Positions 1 through 9,161 of a DNA stretch of 64,000 nucleotides are shown here, piece after piece. The notes under the pieces are model-generated. The model was given only the letters and a program-made list of their open reading frames with translations, was not told the DNA's origin and did not search any database. Made by a program: the position numbers and the translations under genes. This stretch comes from Micromonospora rubida (GTDB lineage Bacteria > Actinomycetota > Actinomycetes > Mycobacteriales > Micromonosporaceae), in NCBI RefSeq assembly GCF_009908295.1, contig NZ_JAAALO010000003.1:558001-622000 (forward strand), written 5' to 3'. The first letter of the stretch is position 1. The number at the start of each line of letters is the position of its first letter.

Positions 1-829
1 GCCCACCTGCCACTCCGTGCACGACCACGCCGTCCGCGACCCCAACAACGCCCTGGGCAACCTGGGCCGCTCGACCGCCGTGGACGCGCTGCTGCGGCTG
101 CGGTCCCGGTGGGTGCTGCGGCAGTTCCGGCGCTGCACCCTGCTGTTCCCGTCCGAGCGCACCCGCCTGCGGGTCCTGGCCGGCGCTTCGGGGGCGCGGC
201 CGGCAACCCGGCTCCTGCCGCTCGCCGTGCCGCTGCCGGCCGGGCCGCGCGACTGGCCGCCCGGCGACCGCCGCGTCTTCCTCTACCTCGGCGCACTGGA
301 CCGGCACAAGGGCGTGGACCTGCTGCTCGACGCCTGGGCGGAGGCCGCCGACGCGGTCGGCGGCACGCTGCTCGTCGGCGGCGACGGCCCGCTGCGCGCC
401 GAGGTCGAGCGGGTGGCCGAGCGGTCGGACTCCGTGCGGTACCTCGGCTACCTCGACGCCGAGGGCAAGCGTGCCGCGTTCCTGCGGGCGGGCTGGCTCG
501 TGTTCCCCAGCCAGTGCGCCGAGACGTTCGGCCTGGTCTGCGCGGAGGCGCTGATGGCGGCGCGGCCCATCCTCGCCAGCGACATGGCCCGGCCGCCGAT
601 GGCCGGGGACGCCTCGGTCCTGGTCTTCCGCACCCGGGACGAGCTGGCTCAACTGCTGCGCCGCGCCGTCCGGACCCCCGACGACGAGTACGCGGCGATG
701 GCCGCGTCGGCCGCCGCCGACGGGGCACGCCTCGACTGGGACCGGCACGTCGACGCCGTCGTCGAGACCTACCGGACGGTCGGCGCCCCAGCCGGTGCCG
801 GCCAGCGACCCGAGGTGACCCGCCGATGA
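1..829 (+). CDS. Glycosyltransferase family 4, 5'-truncated by the window edge
   Basis: The reading frame is open from base 2, and the first internal start candidate (GTG at 17) sits inside ordinary coding sequence, so the true N-terminus lies outside; 275 residues are visible. They contain the C-terminal nucleotide-sugar-binding half of a GT-B glycosyltransferase: FLYLGALDRHKGVDLLLDAW near residue 95 and the E-x7-E donor motif in AETFGLVCAEAL near residue 180. Enzymes of this family move a sugar from a nucleotide donor to a lipid-linked or glycan acceptor on the cytoplasmic side of the membrane. The stop codon overlaps the ATG of the next gene (ATGA), which suggests translational coupling within a polysaccharide operon. 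The sugar and acceptor cannot be read from sequence. Confidence 0.88.
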   Translation, partial: PTCHSVHDHAVRDPNNALGNLGRSTAVDALLRLRSRWVLRQFRRCTLLFPSERTRLRVLAGASGARPATRLLPLAVPLPAGPRDWPPGDRRVFLYLGALDRHKGVDLLLDAWAEAADAVGGTLLVGGDGPLRAEVERVAERSDSVRYLGYLDAEGKRAAFLRAGWLVFPSQCAETFGLVCAEALMAARPILASDMARPPMAGDASVLVFRTRDELAQLLRRAVRTPDDEYAAMAASAAADGARLDWDRHVDAVVETYRTVGAPAGAGQRPEVTRR

Positions 830-2382
830 TTCCCGACACCGGGCGCCGGCCCGACGCGACGGCACCCGGAACGGCCCCGGCCCGCCGCCGCCCGCCCACC
901 CCCTGGCTGGTCGCCGGCGCGCTGCTCCTGCTGGCCGTCGTCGGCTGCGCGCTGGCCGGCGTCTCCCCGGTGGCGCCCCTCTTCCTGGCCGGCCTCGGCG
1001 TCGTCGCGGCCCGCCCGGTGCCCGGCCTGGTGTACGTGCTGATCGTCCTCAACGCCCCGCTGGGGCTGTGGATGACCGGCGTCCAGTGGCTCGTCGGCGA
1101 CGCGTTCGGCGGCCGCGAGTACGTGCTCAGCGTCTCCGCCGCCGCGGTGGTCGGCGTCCTCTTCACGCGTACCGCGCTGCTCGGCCGGTGGACCCGGACC
1201 CGGCTCCTCACCGGCGCGGCGGTGCTGCTGGTCGTGGCGGTGTGGAGCCTGATCGGCGTCGCCCACCACGGTGCGGCCCAGACCCTCGTCGGCGTCCGGC
1301 TGACCCTGGTCCCGCTGCTGCTGCTCGTGGTGCTCGCCGCGCTGACGCGGCCCCAGGTGCGGACGGTGCTGACCGCCCTGTCCTGGCTGCTCGTGGCCAA
1401 CGCCGTGGCGGCGGTCGGGGAGTTGGCGGTCGGTCCGGCCCGGCTGGTGCGGTGGGGCTTCGAGGAGGACCGGGCGGTCCGCTACATCGGCGACACCTTC
1501 CGGGCGCCCGGCCTCACCGAGTTCAACGGCGAGCTGGGCATCCTGGCCGGCGCGTACCTGCTCGGCTACGTGACCCTGTGGCTGACCCGGCGTGCCCGGC
1601 GCGCCCCGTGGCCCTGGCACGCCGGAGGGGTCGCCGCCGTCGCCTGCCTGGCCCTGAGTACCAGCCGGTCGGGGGCGCTGCTGGTGGTGGCGGGGGTGCT
1701 CGCTGCCGTGCTGCTCGACCGCTCCGGCGGGGCCGCCGGGCGACGCCGCGCGCGGCTGGTGGGCCTGGGCGTGGTCGCCTGCGTGGCCGTGGGCTTCGCG
1801 GCCGTCGGCGCCACCGGCGCCCGCAGCCTCTTCGAACGGTTCGACGTCTGGGCCGGGCTGCTCGGGGGCGGCCTGCCCCTCTGGGGGTACGGGATCGGCG
1901 GGGTCGGCGCGGCCACCACGTCCCGGGTGACGGCCGGCCCGCAGGTCTTCGTCGACAACTACTTCGTCAGCGTCGGCCTCCAGTACGGCCTGTGGGCGAT
2001 GGTCGTCCTGGTCGCCGGCATCGGGTACGGGCTGGTGCGGCTGTGGCGGCGCACCGCCGCGCACCCGGCGTCCGTGCTGCACGTCGCGGTGCTGGCCGGC
2101 CTGGCCGCCTCGTTCCTGGTGATCGAGGCGTGGGAGTACCCGGGCGCGATGATGTGCCTGGCCGCGTTCGTGGCGTACGGCCTGCGCCTGGACGACCCAC
2201 CCGTGGCCGCCCCCTGGCCCGCTGCCTGGCCCGTCGCCTGGCTCGCCCCCACCCCTGCCGACGCCCCCGCCTCCGACGCGCCGGCCGTCCATCCCGCGCC
2301 CGACGCCCCCGCCTCCGCCCCCGACGAGCCGGCCGTCCACCCCGCGCCGGACGCCCCCGACGCCGACGCGCGGCGGGCCTGA
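826..2382 (+). CDS. O-antigen polymerase/ligase-like membrane protein
   Basis: A 518-residue protein starting at the ATG that overlaps the upstream stop. It has about a dozen hydrophobic segments from residue 30 to 450 and a larger hydrophilic loop in the middle (around RAVRYIGDTFRAPGLTEFNG). This topology is typical of the Wzy/WaaL superfamily, which polymerises or ligates lipid-linked oligosaccharides outside the membrane. The C-terminal 55 residues are a soluble Ala/Pro/Asp-rich tail with repeats of the type AVHPAPDAP. Its position between a glycosyltransferase and a flippase-like protein supports a role in exopolysaccharide or wall-glycan assembly. The superfamily is defined by topology rather than by strict motifs, so polymerase versus ligase is undecided. 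Confidence 0.65.
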   Translation: MIPDTGRRPDATAPGTAPARRRPPTPWLVAGALLLLAVVGCALAGVSPVAPLFLAGLGVVAARPVPGLVYVLIVLNAPLGLWMTGVQWLVGDAFGGREYVLSVSAAAVVGVLFTRTALLGRWTRTRLLTGAAVLLVVAVWSLIGVAHHGAAQTLVGVRLTLVPLLLLVVLAALTRPQVRTVLTALSWLLVANAVAAVGELAVGPARLVRWGFEEDRAVRYIGDTFRAPGLTEFNGELGILAGAYLLGYVTLWLTRRARRAPWPWHAGGVAAVACLALSTSRSGALLVVAGVLAAVLLDRSGGAAGRRRARLVGLGVVACVAVGFAAVGATGARSLFERFDVWAGLLGGGLPLWGYGIGGVGAATTSRVTAGPQVFVDNYFVSVGLQYGLWAMVVLVAGIGYGLVRLWRRTAAHPASVLHVAVLAGLAASFLVIEAWEYPGAMMCLAAFVAYGLRLDDPPVAAPWPAAWPVAWLAPTPADAPASDAPAVHPAPDAPASAPDEPAVHPAPDAPDADARRA

Positions 2383-2385
2383 GCC

Positions 2386-3621
2386 GTGCGGCCACTGCTC
2401 GCCGTCGGAGCACGGTTGCAGGGCTCGCAGCTGTCGGTGCAGGCGCTCACCCGGCTGTGCAGCGTGTACGTCTTCCTGCTGGCGTCCTGGGCGGACACCG
2501 ACCGGCTGCCGGCGGTGGCGTTGCAGGGCGCGCTGCTTGCCATCCCGTACACGCTGTTGGAGGCTCTGGTCGGCCGGCCCCTCTCCGCCGGCCTGGTCCC
2601 GGGAAACTGGCACGTGGAGAGCTGGGCGGGCCGCGTCGCCGCCGCGACGCTCGCGCCGGTCGCCGTGGTGGGCTACCTGTGCGCCACGGTGGCGCTGCCG
2701 GACACCGGCGCCGCCGACCGGTTGATCCTGCTCGCACCGGTGCTCCTGCAACTGCCGCTCGAGGCGTTCTTCTGGGCCACCGCGGGCACCCGCACGCCCC
2801 GGCGGGCGAACCTCGTCCCGCAGTTGACCGCAGTTGGGACCCTGCTCGGCGGCGCCGTGTTCGTCGCCCTCGACCTGCGGGTCGACGTCGTCGCGGTGCC
2901 CGCGCAGGTCGCCGTCCTGGCCTGGGTGCTGCTGCGCCGCCCCGTCGCCGCGCCCGCGGCTGTCCGCCCGGGCCTGCGGCGCGGGTTGGGGGTGGGGTCG
3001 GTGTACTGCGTCGCCGCGGCCGTCGACCTGTCGTACACCGTCACGCTGCCCTCGGTGGCCGGCGCCGTGGCGGGACCGGTCGCCGTCGTCGTCCTGCGGG
3101 CGATGGACCTGGTCTTCGGCCCGTTCCACGTCGTGCTGTCGGCCAGTGTCCGGGAGGACGTCGTCGCCGGCCGGCGCGGCCGTTGGCGGACCGGCACCCG
3201 GGCGTTGACCGTGGTGGCGCTGGTGGCGGTGTCGGCGGTGGTGCTCGCCAGCGGGCCGCTGCGGGCCCTCGTCGCCCCCGACCTGGCCACCGTCGGCGTC
3301 GGGGTGATCGCCCTGTACTGCGGCTACAAGGCGCTCCTCACGGCGGCGACCTGGCTGTCCACCCGGCACATGGTCTGGGCGGCGCCGCGCCGCTACCTCG
3401 TCTCGGCCGTCGGGTCGCGGGTCGTCGCGTTCGGCGGGCTCGCGGCGTCCGCCCTCTGGGTCACCGGGGTCGCCGGCCTGGTCGGTCAGCTGCTGGTCGC
3501 CGAGGCGTTGGTGGTCTGCTGGTTCCTCGCCCGGATGCGGCCGTGGGCCGCCGAGGGGCCCGTCGCGGAGCCGGCCCGGGACCGGGACCCGGTGCCGACC
3601 GGGGGCGCCGCCGGCCCTTGA
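2386..3621 (+). CDS. Polytopic membrane protein, flippase-like
   Basis: A 411-residue protein starting at a GTG three bases after the preceding stop. It consists almost entirely of hydrophobic helices (about 11-12) with short basic loops, for instance before LTVVALVAVSAVVLASGPLRA. Size, topology and place after a polymerase-like gene resemble Wzx/MATE-type polysaccharide flippases, which move lipid-linked repeat units across the membrane. No family-specific motif was recognised, and it could be another type of polysaccharide export membrane protein. It is the last gene of the rightward EPS run; the next two genes point left. Confidence 0.5.
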   Translation: MRPLLAVGARLQGSQLSVQALTRLCSVYVFLLASWADTDRLPAVALQGALLAIPYTLLEALVGRPLSAGLVPGNWHVESWAGRVAAATLAPVAVVGYLCATVALPDTGAADRLILLAPVLLQLPLEAFFWATAGTRTPRRANLVPQLTAVGTLLGGAVFVALDLRVDVVAVPAQVAVLAWVLLRRPVAAPAAVRPGLRRGLGVGSVYCVAAAVDLSYTVTLPSVAGAVAGPVAVVVLRAMDLVFGPFHVVLSASVREDVVAGRRGRWRTGTRALTVVALVAVSAVVLASGPLRALVAPDLATVGVGVIALYCGYKALLTAATWLSTRHMVWAAPRRYLVSAVGSRVVAFGGLAASALWVTGVAGLVGQLLVAEALVVCWFLARMRPWAAEGPVAEPARDRDPVPTGGAAGP

Positions 3622-3732
3622 ATCGCACCCCGGCCCGCCTGCCGTTCTGCCCGTGGCCCCCGGCCCGTCATTCCTTCCGTCCGTGCCCCGGTCCGTTTGC
3701 GGTTTCGCCCGTGCCCCGGCCCGAGCCGGGGA

Positions 3733-5118
3733 TCAGGGCTCGGCCGCGAGCACCTGCACCGCGCCGCTGGGGAACAGCGCGCACAGCTGCGTCCGGCCAC
3801 CGACGTCCCGCGCGAAGACGCGCACCGAGCCGTCGCCCGGGCGGGCCGGCTCGGCCTCGGCACGCAGGTCGAACGCGGGCCGCACCACGAGGTTCTTGTC
3901 CGGGTGCCCGAGGCCCTGGGTGATCTCGACCAGCGTGGTCGGCGCCGGCGTGCCGATCCAGCCGCGGCCGGTGCCGGGGATCACCCGGCCGTCGGCGTCC
4001 ACGGCACCCGGCTGGGACAGGCTCACCCGGACGCTGGACAGCCCCCGCTCCGCGCCGAAGTCCACGGCCGCCGTGCCGCAGTTCACCACCTTGCTCTCCA
4101 CCAGGCAGCCGGAGGGCTCCTCGGGCTGGACGCCGGGCACGAACTGGATCCCGATCTCCGGGTGCGGGTCGGTGTGGTTGTAGCCCAGCACCAGCCCGCC
4201 GATCCAGCGGATGTCGTTGCGGGAGATCCGGACGCCGACCCCGCCGTTGAGGTCGGCGTAGCAGTTGGAGCAGCTGATCCCGCTGGCCGCCAGGTCGAAC
4301 GAGATGTTCTGCTTGATCCCCCAGGCGTGGCAGTTGACCATGGACGTGCCCATCGAGTCGCCGGCCAGCCGGAACCCGCTCGCCCCGTTCTCGAACGTCA
4401 GGCAGTTGATGAACATCGAGTCGTGCGGGCCGTGGAAGTTGATCCCGTGCCCGTCGTTGCCGTGCGTACGCACCGCCGACAGCCGGGCCTCCATCTGGTG
4501 CGAGGGCGCCGGCAGTGCCCCGGCCGGCCCCCACTCGCTGACGATGCCGTCGTTGCGGCAGTTGAAGACGATGACCTCGGAGATCTCGTAGCCGTAGCCG
4601 TAGACCCGCAGCCCGTACCCGCCGGAGGGGTTCTGCTCCTTGTTGCCGTCCAGGGTCAGGTCGCGCACGCTGAACAGCGTGATCCCCTGGTCGGACCGGG
4701 TGCCGGCGAGCCTGGAGAACCCGTCCGACTCGAGGATGGCCGAGTTCGCCCCGGCGCGCAGCCGCAGGGTGGTCGCGTCGCCGCCCGAGCCGCGCAGGTG
4801 CACCCGGGAGCGGAGGGTCAGCCGCCCGGTGAGGTACGTCCCCGGCGGGAAGAAGACGATGCCACCGTCCCGGCCCGCGGCGTCGATGGCCCGTTGCAGG
4901 GGCGCCGTGTCGTCGCTGCGGCCGTCGCCCCGCGCGCCGTGCTCGCGGACGTCGACCACGCCCTGGCCGCCGGAGCCGTTCGACGACCAGGGGCCCAACG
5001 CGGCGACGCCCACCGCCGCGGTGCCCAGGCCGGCGGCGACGGCCCCGCCGCGCAGCAGGGCATTCCGCCGGCTGACGCCCGATGTCCCCGACGCGCCGTC
5101 GAGGTCTCCGTGGGCCAT
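3733..5118 (-). CDS. Tat-exported right-handed beta-helix protein (pectate-lyase superfamily)
   Basis: A 461-residue protein read from the ATG at 5118. Residues 12-40 form a twin-arginine signal (SRRNALLRGGAVAAGLGTAA), so it should be exported folded. The mature part opens with HGARGDGRSDDTAPLQ, the hallmark N-terminus of pectate-lyase-superfamily beta-helix proteins (glycosyl hydrolase 28 and tail-spike types). Repeated coils with small residues and Asn/Gly turns follow, such as VHLRGSGGDATTLRL and VFNCRNDGIVSEWGPAG. Such proteins bind or cleave acidic polysaccharides. Lying directly downstream, on the same strand, of the sugar transferase that starts glycan synthesis, it is probably a glycan lyase or hydrolase acting on the product of this locus. 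Catalytic residues were not identified. Confidence 0.75.
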   Translation of the reverse strand: MAHGDLDGASGTSGVSRRNALLRGGAVAAGLGTAAVGVAALGPWSSNGSGGQGVVDVREHGARGDGRSDDTAPLQRAIDAAGRDGGIVFFPPGTYLTGRLTLRSRVHLRGSGGDATTLRLRAGANSAILESDGFSRLAGTRSDQGITLFSVRDLTLDGNKEQNPSGGYGLRVYGYGYEISEVIVFNCRNDGIVSEWGPAGALPAPSHQMEARLSAVRTHGNDGHGINFHGPHDSMFINCLTFENGASGFRLAGDSMGTSMVNCHAWGIKQNISFDLAASGISCSNCYADLNGGVGVRISRNDIRWIGGLVLGYNHTDPHPEIGIQFVPGVQPEEPSGCLVESKVVNCGTAAVDFGAERGLSSVRVSLSQPGAVDADGRVIPGTGRGWIGTPAPTTLVEITQGLGHPDKNLVVRPAFDLRAEAEPARPGDGSVRVFARDVGGRTQLCALFPSGAVQVLAAEP

Positions 5119-5216
5119 CTGGTCCCTCCCGTGAACCGGCCTGGTCAGCGGTGTGGACCGGCCCGGATCGATGATCCCACGACCCAGGCGGGGCCCCGGA
5201 CGGGCGGCACCCACCG

Positions 5217-6773
5217 TCAGTGCCGGCCGCCGCGGAACACCTCCGCCACCGTACGGAGGATCACCTTGACGTCCAGCCACAGTGACCAGTTCTCGATGTA
5301 GTAGTTGTCGAAGCGCGCCCGGTCGGAGATCGGGGTGTCCCCCCGCAGGCCGCTCACCTGCGCCAGCCCGGTCAACCCGACCGGGACCCGGTGGCGCATC
5401 GCGTACTGCGGGTACTGCGCCGAGAACTGTTCGACGAAGTGCGGCCGTTCGGGGCGCGGCCCGACCACGCTCATGTCGCCCCTGAGGATGTTCCACAGCT
5501 GGGGCAGCTCGTCCAGGGACGTCCGGCGGAGGAACCGGCCGACCGGGCCGACCCGCCGGTCGTGGGCGATCGACCAGGTGGTGCGCGACTCGTCGTCGTC
5601 GACCGGGCGCATGGAGCGGAACTTGACGACCCGGAAGAGCCGACCGTGCCGGCCCACCCGCTCCTGGAGGAAGAAGATCCCGCGCCGGTCCTCCAGGAAC
5701 GTGGCGAGGGCGCAGAGCAGCAGGACGGGGCTCAGCGCCACCAGCGCGACCGAGGCGATCACCACGTCGGAGGCCCGCTTGACCGCCCACTTCGGACCCG
5801 AGAACGTGGTGTCGCCGACCTTGACGATCGGGATGGCCCCGATGTGGTCCGGATTGCCGTCGTGGGTGCGGGACCCCCACAGCCGGGGCACCGCCCACAG
5901 GTCGCACCCGGAGCTGGCCGGGCGGCGGAGCAGCTCCATCAGGGACGGCTCCGAGCAGGACGGGTCGGCGATGATCAGCACCTCGCACTCGACCAGCTCG
6001 ACGAGCCGCTCCAGGTCGTCCAGCGTGCCGATCACCGGCAGTCGGCCCGGCGCGTACGCTCCCGCGGCGTCGTCGACGCAGCCGACGAAGCGCAGGCCGT
6101 ACCGCGGGTAGCGGCGCAGCATCCGGGCCAGCTCCGCGGCGACCGGCCCGCTGCCGATGACGAGCGCGTTGTGCTCGACCCAGCGGCGCCTGCGGGCCAT
6201 GTCGGCGAGGGTGCGGGTGACCGCCCGGCTGACGATGACCAGGCCGGCGGAGATCCCCACCCGGCGCATGAATCCGGCTGCGTCATCCGCCGAGTCGTGC
6301 CGCATCGCCGCGATGATGGCGACGACCGCCCCGCAGGCCAGCAGCCGTCCGGTGAGGCTGGGCAACTCGTCCAGGAGGCTGGTGTGCCGGCGGGCCCGGT
6401 AGAGCCCGCCCACCGCGAAGACGGTCACCGTCAGGGCGGCCATGACCAGGGTTCCGCGCCAGAACTGCGTGGTCAGCAGCAGCGGAGCCAGGAGCGCGGC
6501 CAGGTCGGCCGGGCCGGTGATCATCCAGGCCCGCAGCGTTCGGGTGCGCCGCGACGCCCGCGATCCCGCGTACGGCAGCACCGCCGTGGTGTCCAGGCCC
6601 GGCCGGCCCGGGGCGGCCTCCGCCGGTCGGGACGCGCCCGACCGGTCGCCAGGCGGCGGAGGCTCGGCGTCGGCACCCTCGCCGGCGACGGGCGGCGCCC
6701 CGGCCGCCGGTGGCCTGCCGTCGGCGTGGGCGGCGGCCGCAGCCTCCCGGCTCACCGCAGGCTGGCTGGACAT
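5217..6773 (-). CDS. Polyprenyl-phosphate sugar-1-phosphate transferase
   Basis: A 518-residue protein; the ATG at 6773 (MSSQPAVS) is preferred over an upstream in-frame start because the extra residues lack family character. An N-terminal soluble tail is followed by four hydrophobic helices, a CoA-binding-like Rossmann segment (NALVIGSGPVAAELARML), a fifth membrane helix, and the C-terminal bacterial sugar transferase domain. The hallmarks of that domain are visible: FLQERVGRHGRLFRVVKFRS, DELPQLWNILRGDMSVVGPR and GLTGLAQVSGLRG. These enzymes start exopolysaccharide synthesis by placing a sugar phosphate on undecaprenyl phosphate at the cytoplasmic face. Its neighbours are a beta-helix protein and an LCP transferase on the same strand. 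Confidence 0.93.
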   Translation of the reverse strand: MSSQPAVSREAAAAAHADGRPPAAGAPPVAGEGADAEPPPPGDRSGASRPAEAAPGRPGLDTTAVLPYAGSRASRRTRTLRAWMITGPADLAALLAPLLLTTQFWRGTLVMAALTVTVFAVGGLYRARRHTSLLDELPSLTGRLLACGAVVAIIAAMRHDSADDAAGFMRRVGISAGLVIVSRAVTRTLADMARRRRWVEHNALVIGSGPVAAELARMLRRYPRYGLRFVGCVDDAAGAYAPGRLPVIGTLDDLERLVELVECEVLIIADPSCSEPSLMELLRRPASSGCDLWAVPRLWGSRTHDGNPDHIGAIPIVKVGDTTFSGPKWAVKRASDVVIASVALVALSPVLLLCALATFLEDRRGIFFLQERVGRHGRLFRVVKFRSMRPVDDDESRTTWSIAHDRRVGPVGRFLRRTSLDELPQLWNILRGDMSVVGPRPERPHFVEQFSAQYPQYAMRHRVPVGLTGLAQVSGLRGDTPISDRARFDNYYIENWSLWLDVKVILRTVAEVFRGGRH

Positions 6774-6884
6774 GATTGCGTGACCTCCCCCGTCACGGCC
6801 ACGGCATCGACAGCGATCCGTCAGGCCGAAGGCAGGATACGGCCGGCCATCGCCGGTCGCCATACCCGAAGGGCGATCCGATCG

Positions 6885-7964
6885 CTACGCCCCAGCCTTG
6901 AGGATGTCCGGCACCGAGTCCCGGCGGACCGCGTCGAAGAAGGACCGGGCCTTGGCGGTGTCGGCGAACACCACGCTCTCGCTGCCGACCCGGCCGGTGC
7001 CCCGGGTCGGGCAGGTGAAGAAGCCGAGGTTGCCGCTGCGCAGGTGCCGCGTCTCCGTGGCCAGGTCCACCAGGGACAGCGACTTGTCGACGGACACGGC
7101 GTCGGTGGTGGCCCGCACGAACGCGTTGAGCCGGGCCGGGTTCGTCAGCAGCCCGCCCGAGGCCGCCTTGTCCAGGATGGCCTTGATGACCTGCTGCTGG
7201 TGGCGGATGCGGGCGAAGTCGCCGTCGGGGAAGGCGTAGCGCTCCCGCGCGTAGTCGAGCGCGGCCGCACCGTCGAGGGTCTGCCGGCCCTGGGCGAAGG
7301 TGCGCCGGCTGTCCGGGTTGAGGGAGTGGGTCGAGGTGAAGCCACGCTCGATGTCGACCTCGATGCCGTCCAGCGCGTCGACGATCTCCTTGAAGCCGGC
7401 GAAGTCGACCATCGTCACGTGGTCGATCCGCACCCCGGTGAACTTCTCCACCGTCTGCACCATCAGCGGCACCCCGCCCCAGGCGAACGCGGCGTTGATC
7501 TTCGCCTCCCGGCCGCCGTGCCGGCCGTCCTTCGAACGGGGGACCGACACCCAGGTGTCCCGGGGAATCGAGATCAACTGAGCGCTCGACCGGCCCTTCG
7601 GCAGGTGGGCCAGGATGATCGTGTCGGTCCGAGAGCCGCCGCTGTTCTCCGGGTCCCGGGAGTCGCTGCCCAGGATCATGATGTTCAGCGCGCCTCGGAC
7701 CACGGGCTCGGGCCGGGCCTCCTCCGGCACGTCGGTGAACGCGTCGACCCGGTCGATGCCCTGCTCGACCGACCGCAGCCACAGCATGCCGGCGACCGTG
7801 CCGCCCGCGCCGAGCAGCGCCACCACCAGCACGGTCACGAGCGCGATCCGCCGCCACCGCCGCCGCTTCGCCGGCCGCACGGCCGGCTCCGCGCCGGCAC
7901 CCGCCCGCGTCGAACCGACCGGGCTCTCCGCGGCCGGCTCCGCGACCTGCTTGGGACGAGACAT
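6885..7964 (-). CDS. LytR-CpsA-Psr (LCP) family glycan transferase
   Basis: A 359-residue protein, start ATG at 7964 (MSRPKQVAEP). A basic cytoplasmic stretch (KRRRWRRIA) and one membrane helix anchor it, leaving the LCP domain outside. Diagnostic LCP features are NIMILGSDSRD, RTDTIILAHL, SIPRDTWVSVP, KINAAFAWGG and RHQQQVIKAIL, including the conserved Arg and Asp residues that hold the polyprenyl pyrophosphate. LCP proteins transfer lipid-linked glycans (teichoic acid, arabinogalactan, capsule) onto peptidoglycan. Placed next to the initiating sugar transferase, it is the likely wall-anchoring step for the polymer made by this locus. The 110 bases between the two genes show no feature. Confidence 0.94.
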   Translation of the reverse strand: MSRPKQVAEPAAESPVGSTRAGAGAEPAVRPAKRRRWRRIALVTVLVVALLGAGGTVAGMLWLRSVEQGIDRVDAFTDVPEEARPEPVVRGALNIMILGSDSRDPENSGGSRTDTIILAHLPKGRSSAQLISIPRDTWVSVPRSKDGRHGGREAKINAAFAWGGVPLMVQTVEKFTGVRIDHVTMVDFAGFKEIVDALDGIEVDIERGFTSTHSLNPDSRRTFAQGRQTLDGAAALDYARERYAFPDGDFARIRHQQQVIKAILDKAASGGLLTNPARLNAFVRATTDAVSVDKSLSLVDLATETRHLRSGNLGFFTCPTRGTGRVGSESVVFADTAKARSFFDAVRRDSVPDILKAGA

Positions 7965-8145
7965 GGCGGCGATGCTACTGATTTCGCGCCCGGCCGGCGT
8001 GCCCGGCCCGGGTGTCGGCCCGGCCCGGGTGTCGGCCCGGCCCGGTCCGTTGGCGCGCGACGGTGGCACGGGCCCCGGCGACGGCCGGCGGGTGAATGGA
8101 AACTTTCCTCACCCCGCGTTCTTCTGAACCTGGTACGACCCTCAC

Positions 8146-9116
8146 GTGGACGCGACGAAGCTGCGGCGGGCCATCGCCCGCACCCTGGTCGTCGGCGACT
8201 CCACCGCCTCGATCGAGGCCCCCGACCGGCCCGTCGACCTCTTCCTGCACGACAGCGACCACGGCCGGGCGCCCGACGAGCGCGAGTTCGACGCGGTCGA
8301 GCCGAGGCTCGCGGCTGTGCACACGTACCCGGTCAAGGGCTGCCACCGCCTCGACCACGACGGCGCCCGGGTCGAGCCGTGGGGCCTGGCCGGCGACCGG
8401 CGTTGGACGGTGGTCGACGCCGACAGCGTCGGCGTCACCCAGCGGGAGGCCACCGCGCTGGTCGGGCTGCGGGTCGCGCCCCGCGACGGCGGCCTGGTGC
8501 TGCGCGCCGCCGGCCACCCCGACCTGGGCGTCGCCGAGCCGATCGGGGTGGAGCCGCTGCCCGTGCGGGTGTTCCGCAACCGGCTGCCGGTCCCCGCGCT
8601 CCCCGCCGGGCCGGCCGCCGACGACTGGCTCGGCGCCCTGCACGGCCGTTCGGTCCGCCTCGTCCACCTGGCCCGGCCCGCCCGGCACCTGGCGCCCGGC
8701 GACCGCGCCCACGACACCGGCGACCGGGTCAGCTTCGCCGACGAGTACCCCCTGCTGCTGACCGCCACGGCCTCCCTCGACGCGCTCAACGGCTGGCTGG
8801 TCGAGGCCGGCGAGGTGCCCGTGCCGATGAGCCGGTTCCGGCCCAACCTGGTCGTCGAGGCACCCCCGCCTGGGCCGAGGACGGCTGGGCCGGCCGACCC
8901 GTGTGGATCGGCTCCGCCCGGTTCCGCGCCGCCGGGTCCTGCGGCCGCTGCGTGGTCACCACCACCGACCAGGAGACGGGGGTACGCGGAAAGGAACCGC
9001 TGCGCACCCTCGGACGGCACCGCACCATCGACGGGAGGCTCCCCTTCGGACTGCACCTCGTCCCCGACGGCCCGGGCGTGGTGCGGGTCGGCGACCCGGT
9101 GACGGTGGCGGACTGA
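8146..9116 (+). pseudogene. MOSC-domain protein (mARC type) with frameshift and a methyltransferase-like N-terminal scrap
   Basis: From GTG 8146 the frame encodes about 52 residues that look like the middle of a class I SAM methyltransferase (PVDLFLHDSDHGRAPDE, then REFDAVEPRLA). It then passes directly into a MOSC N-terminal barrel (VHTYPVKGCHRLDHDGARVE, WGLAGDRRWTVVD). MOSC proteins of this type relate to mARC and bind molybdenum cofactor. After MSRFRPNLVVE the family sequence continues only in the next frame (GTPAWAEDGWAGRPVWIG, then the cofactor-region Cys in GSCGRCVVTTTDQETG) to the stop at 9116. One missing base near 8859-8861 (GAGGC where GAGGGC is expected) explains it. Unrepaired, the main frame runs to 9102 with a nonsense tail lacking the Cys. 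Either the gene is broken or the sequence has an error. Confidence 0.8.
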
Positions 9117-9161
9117 CCGGTCGTGCCGCCCGGCGGTCCACGCGGAGCGATCGGCAGAAAG

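Noticed and set aside
769..3369. 866-codon open frame on the minus strand across the EPS genes
   Set aside because: Its protein is low-complexity Arg/Gly/Pro/His-rich with no family motif, and it lies opposite well-supported genes; such frames arise from high third-position GC.
5391..9116. 1241-codon plus-strand frame
   Set aside because: Most of it is antisense to the sugar transferase and LCP genes. Only its last part (from about 8860) is meaningful, as the frameshifted end of the MOSC gene.
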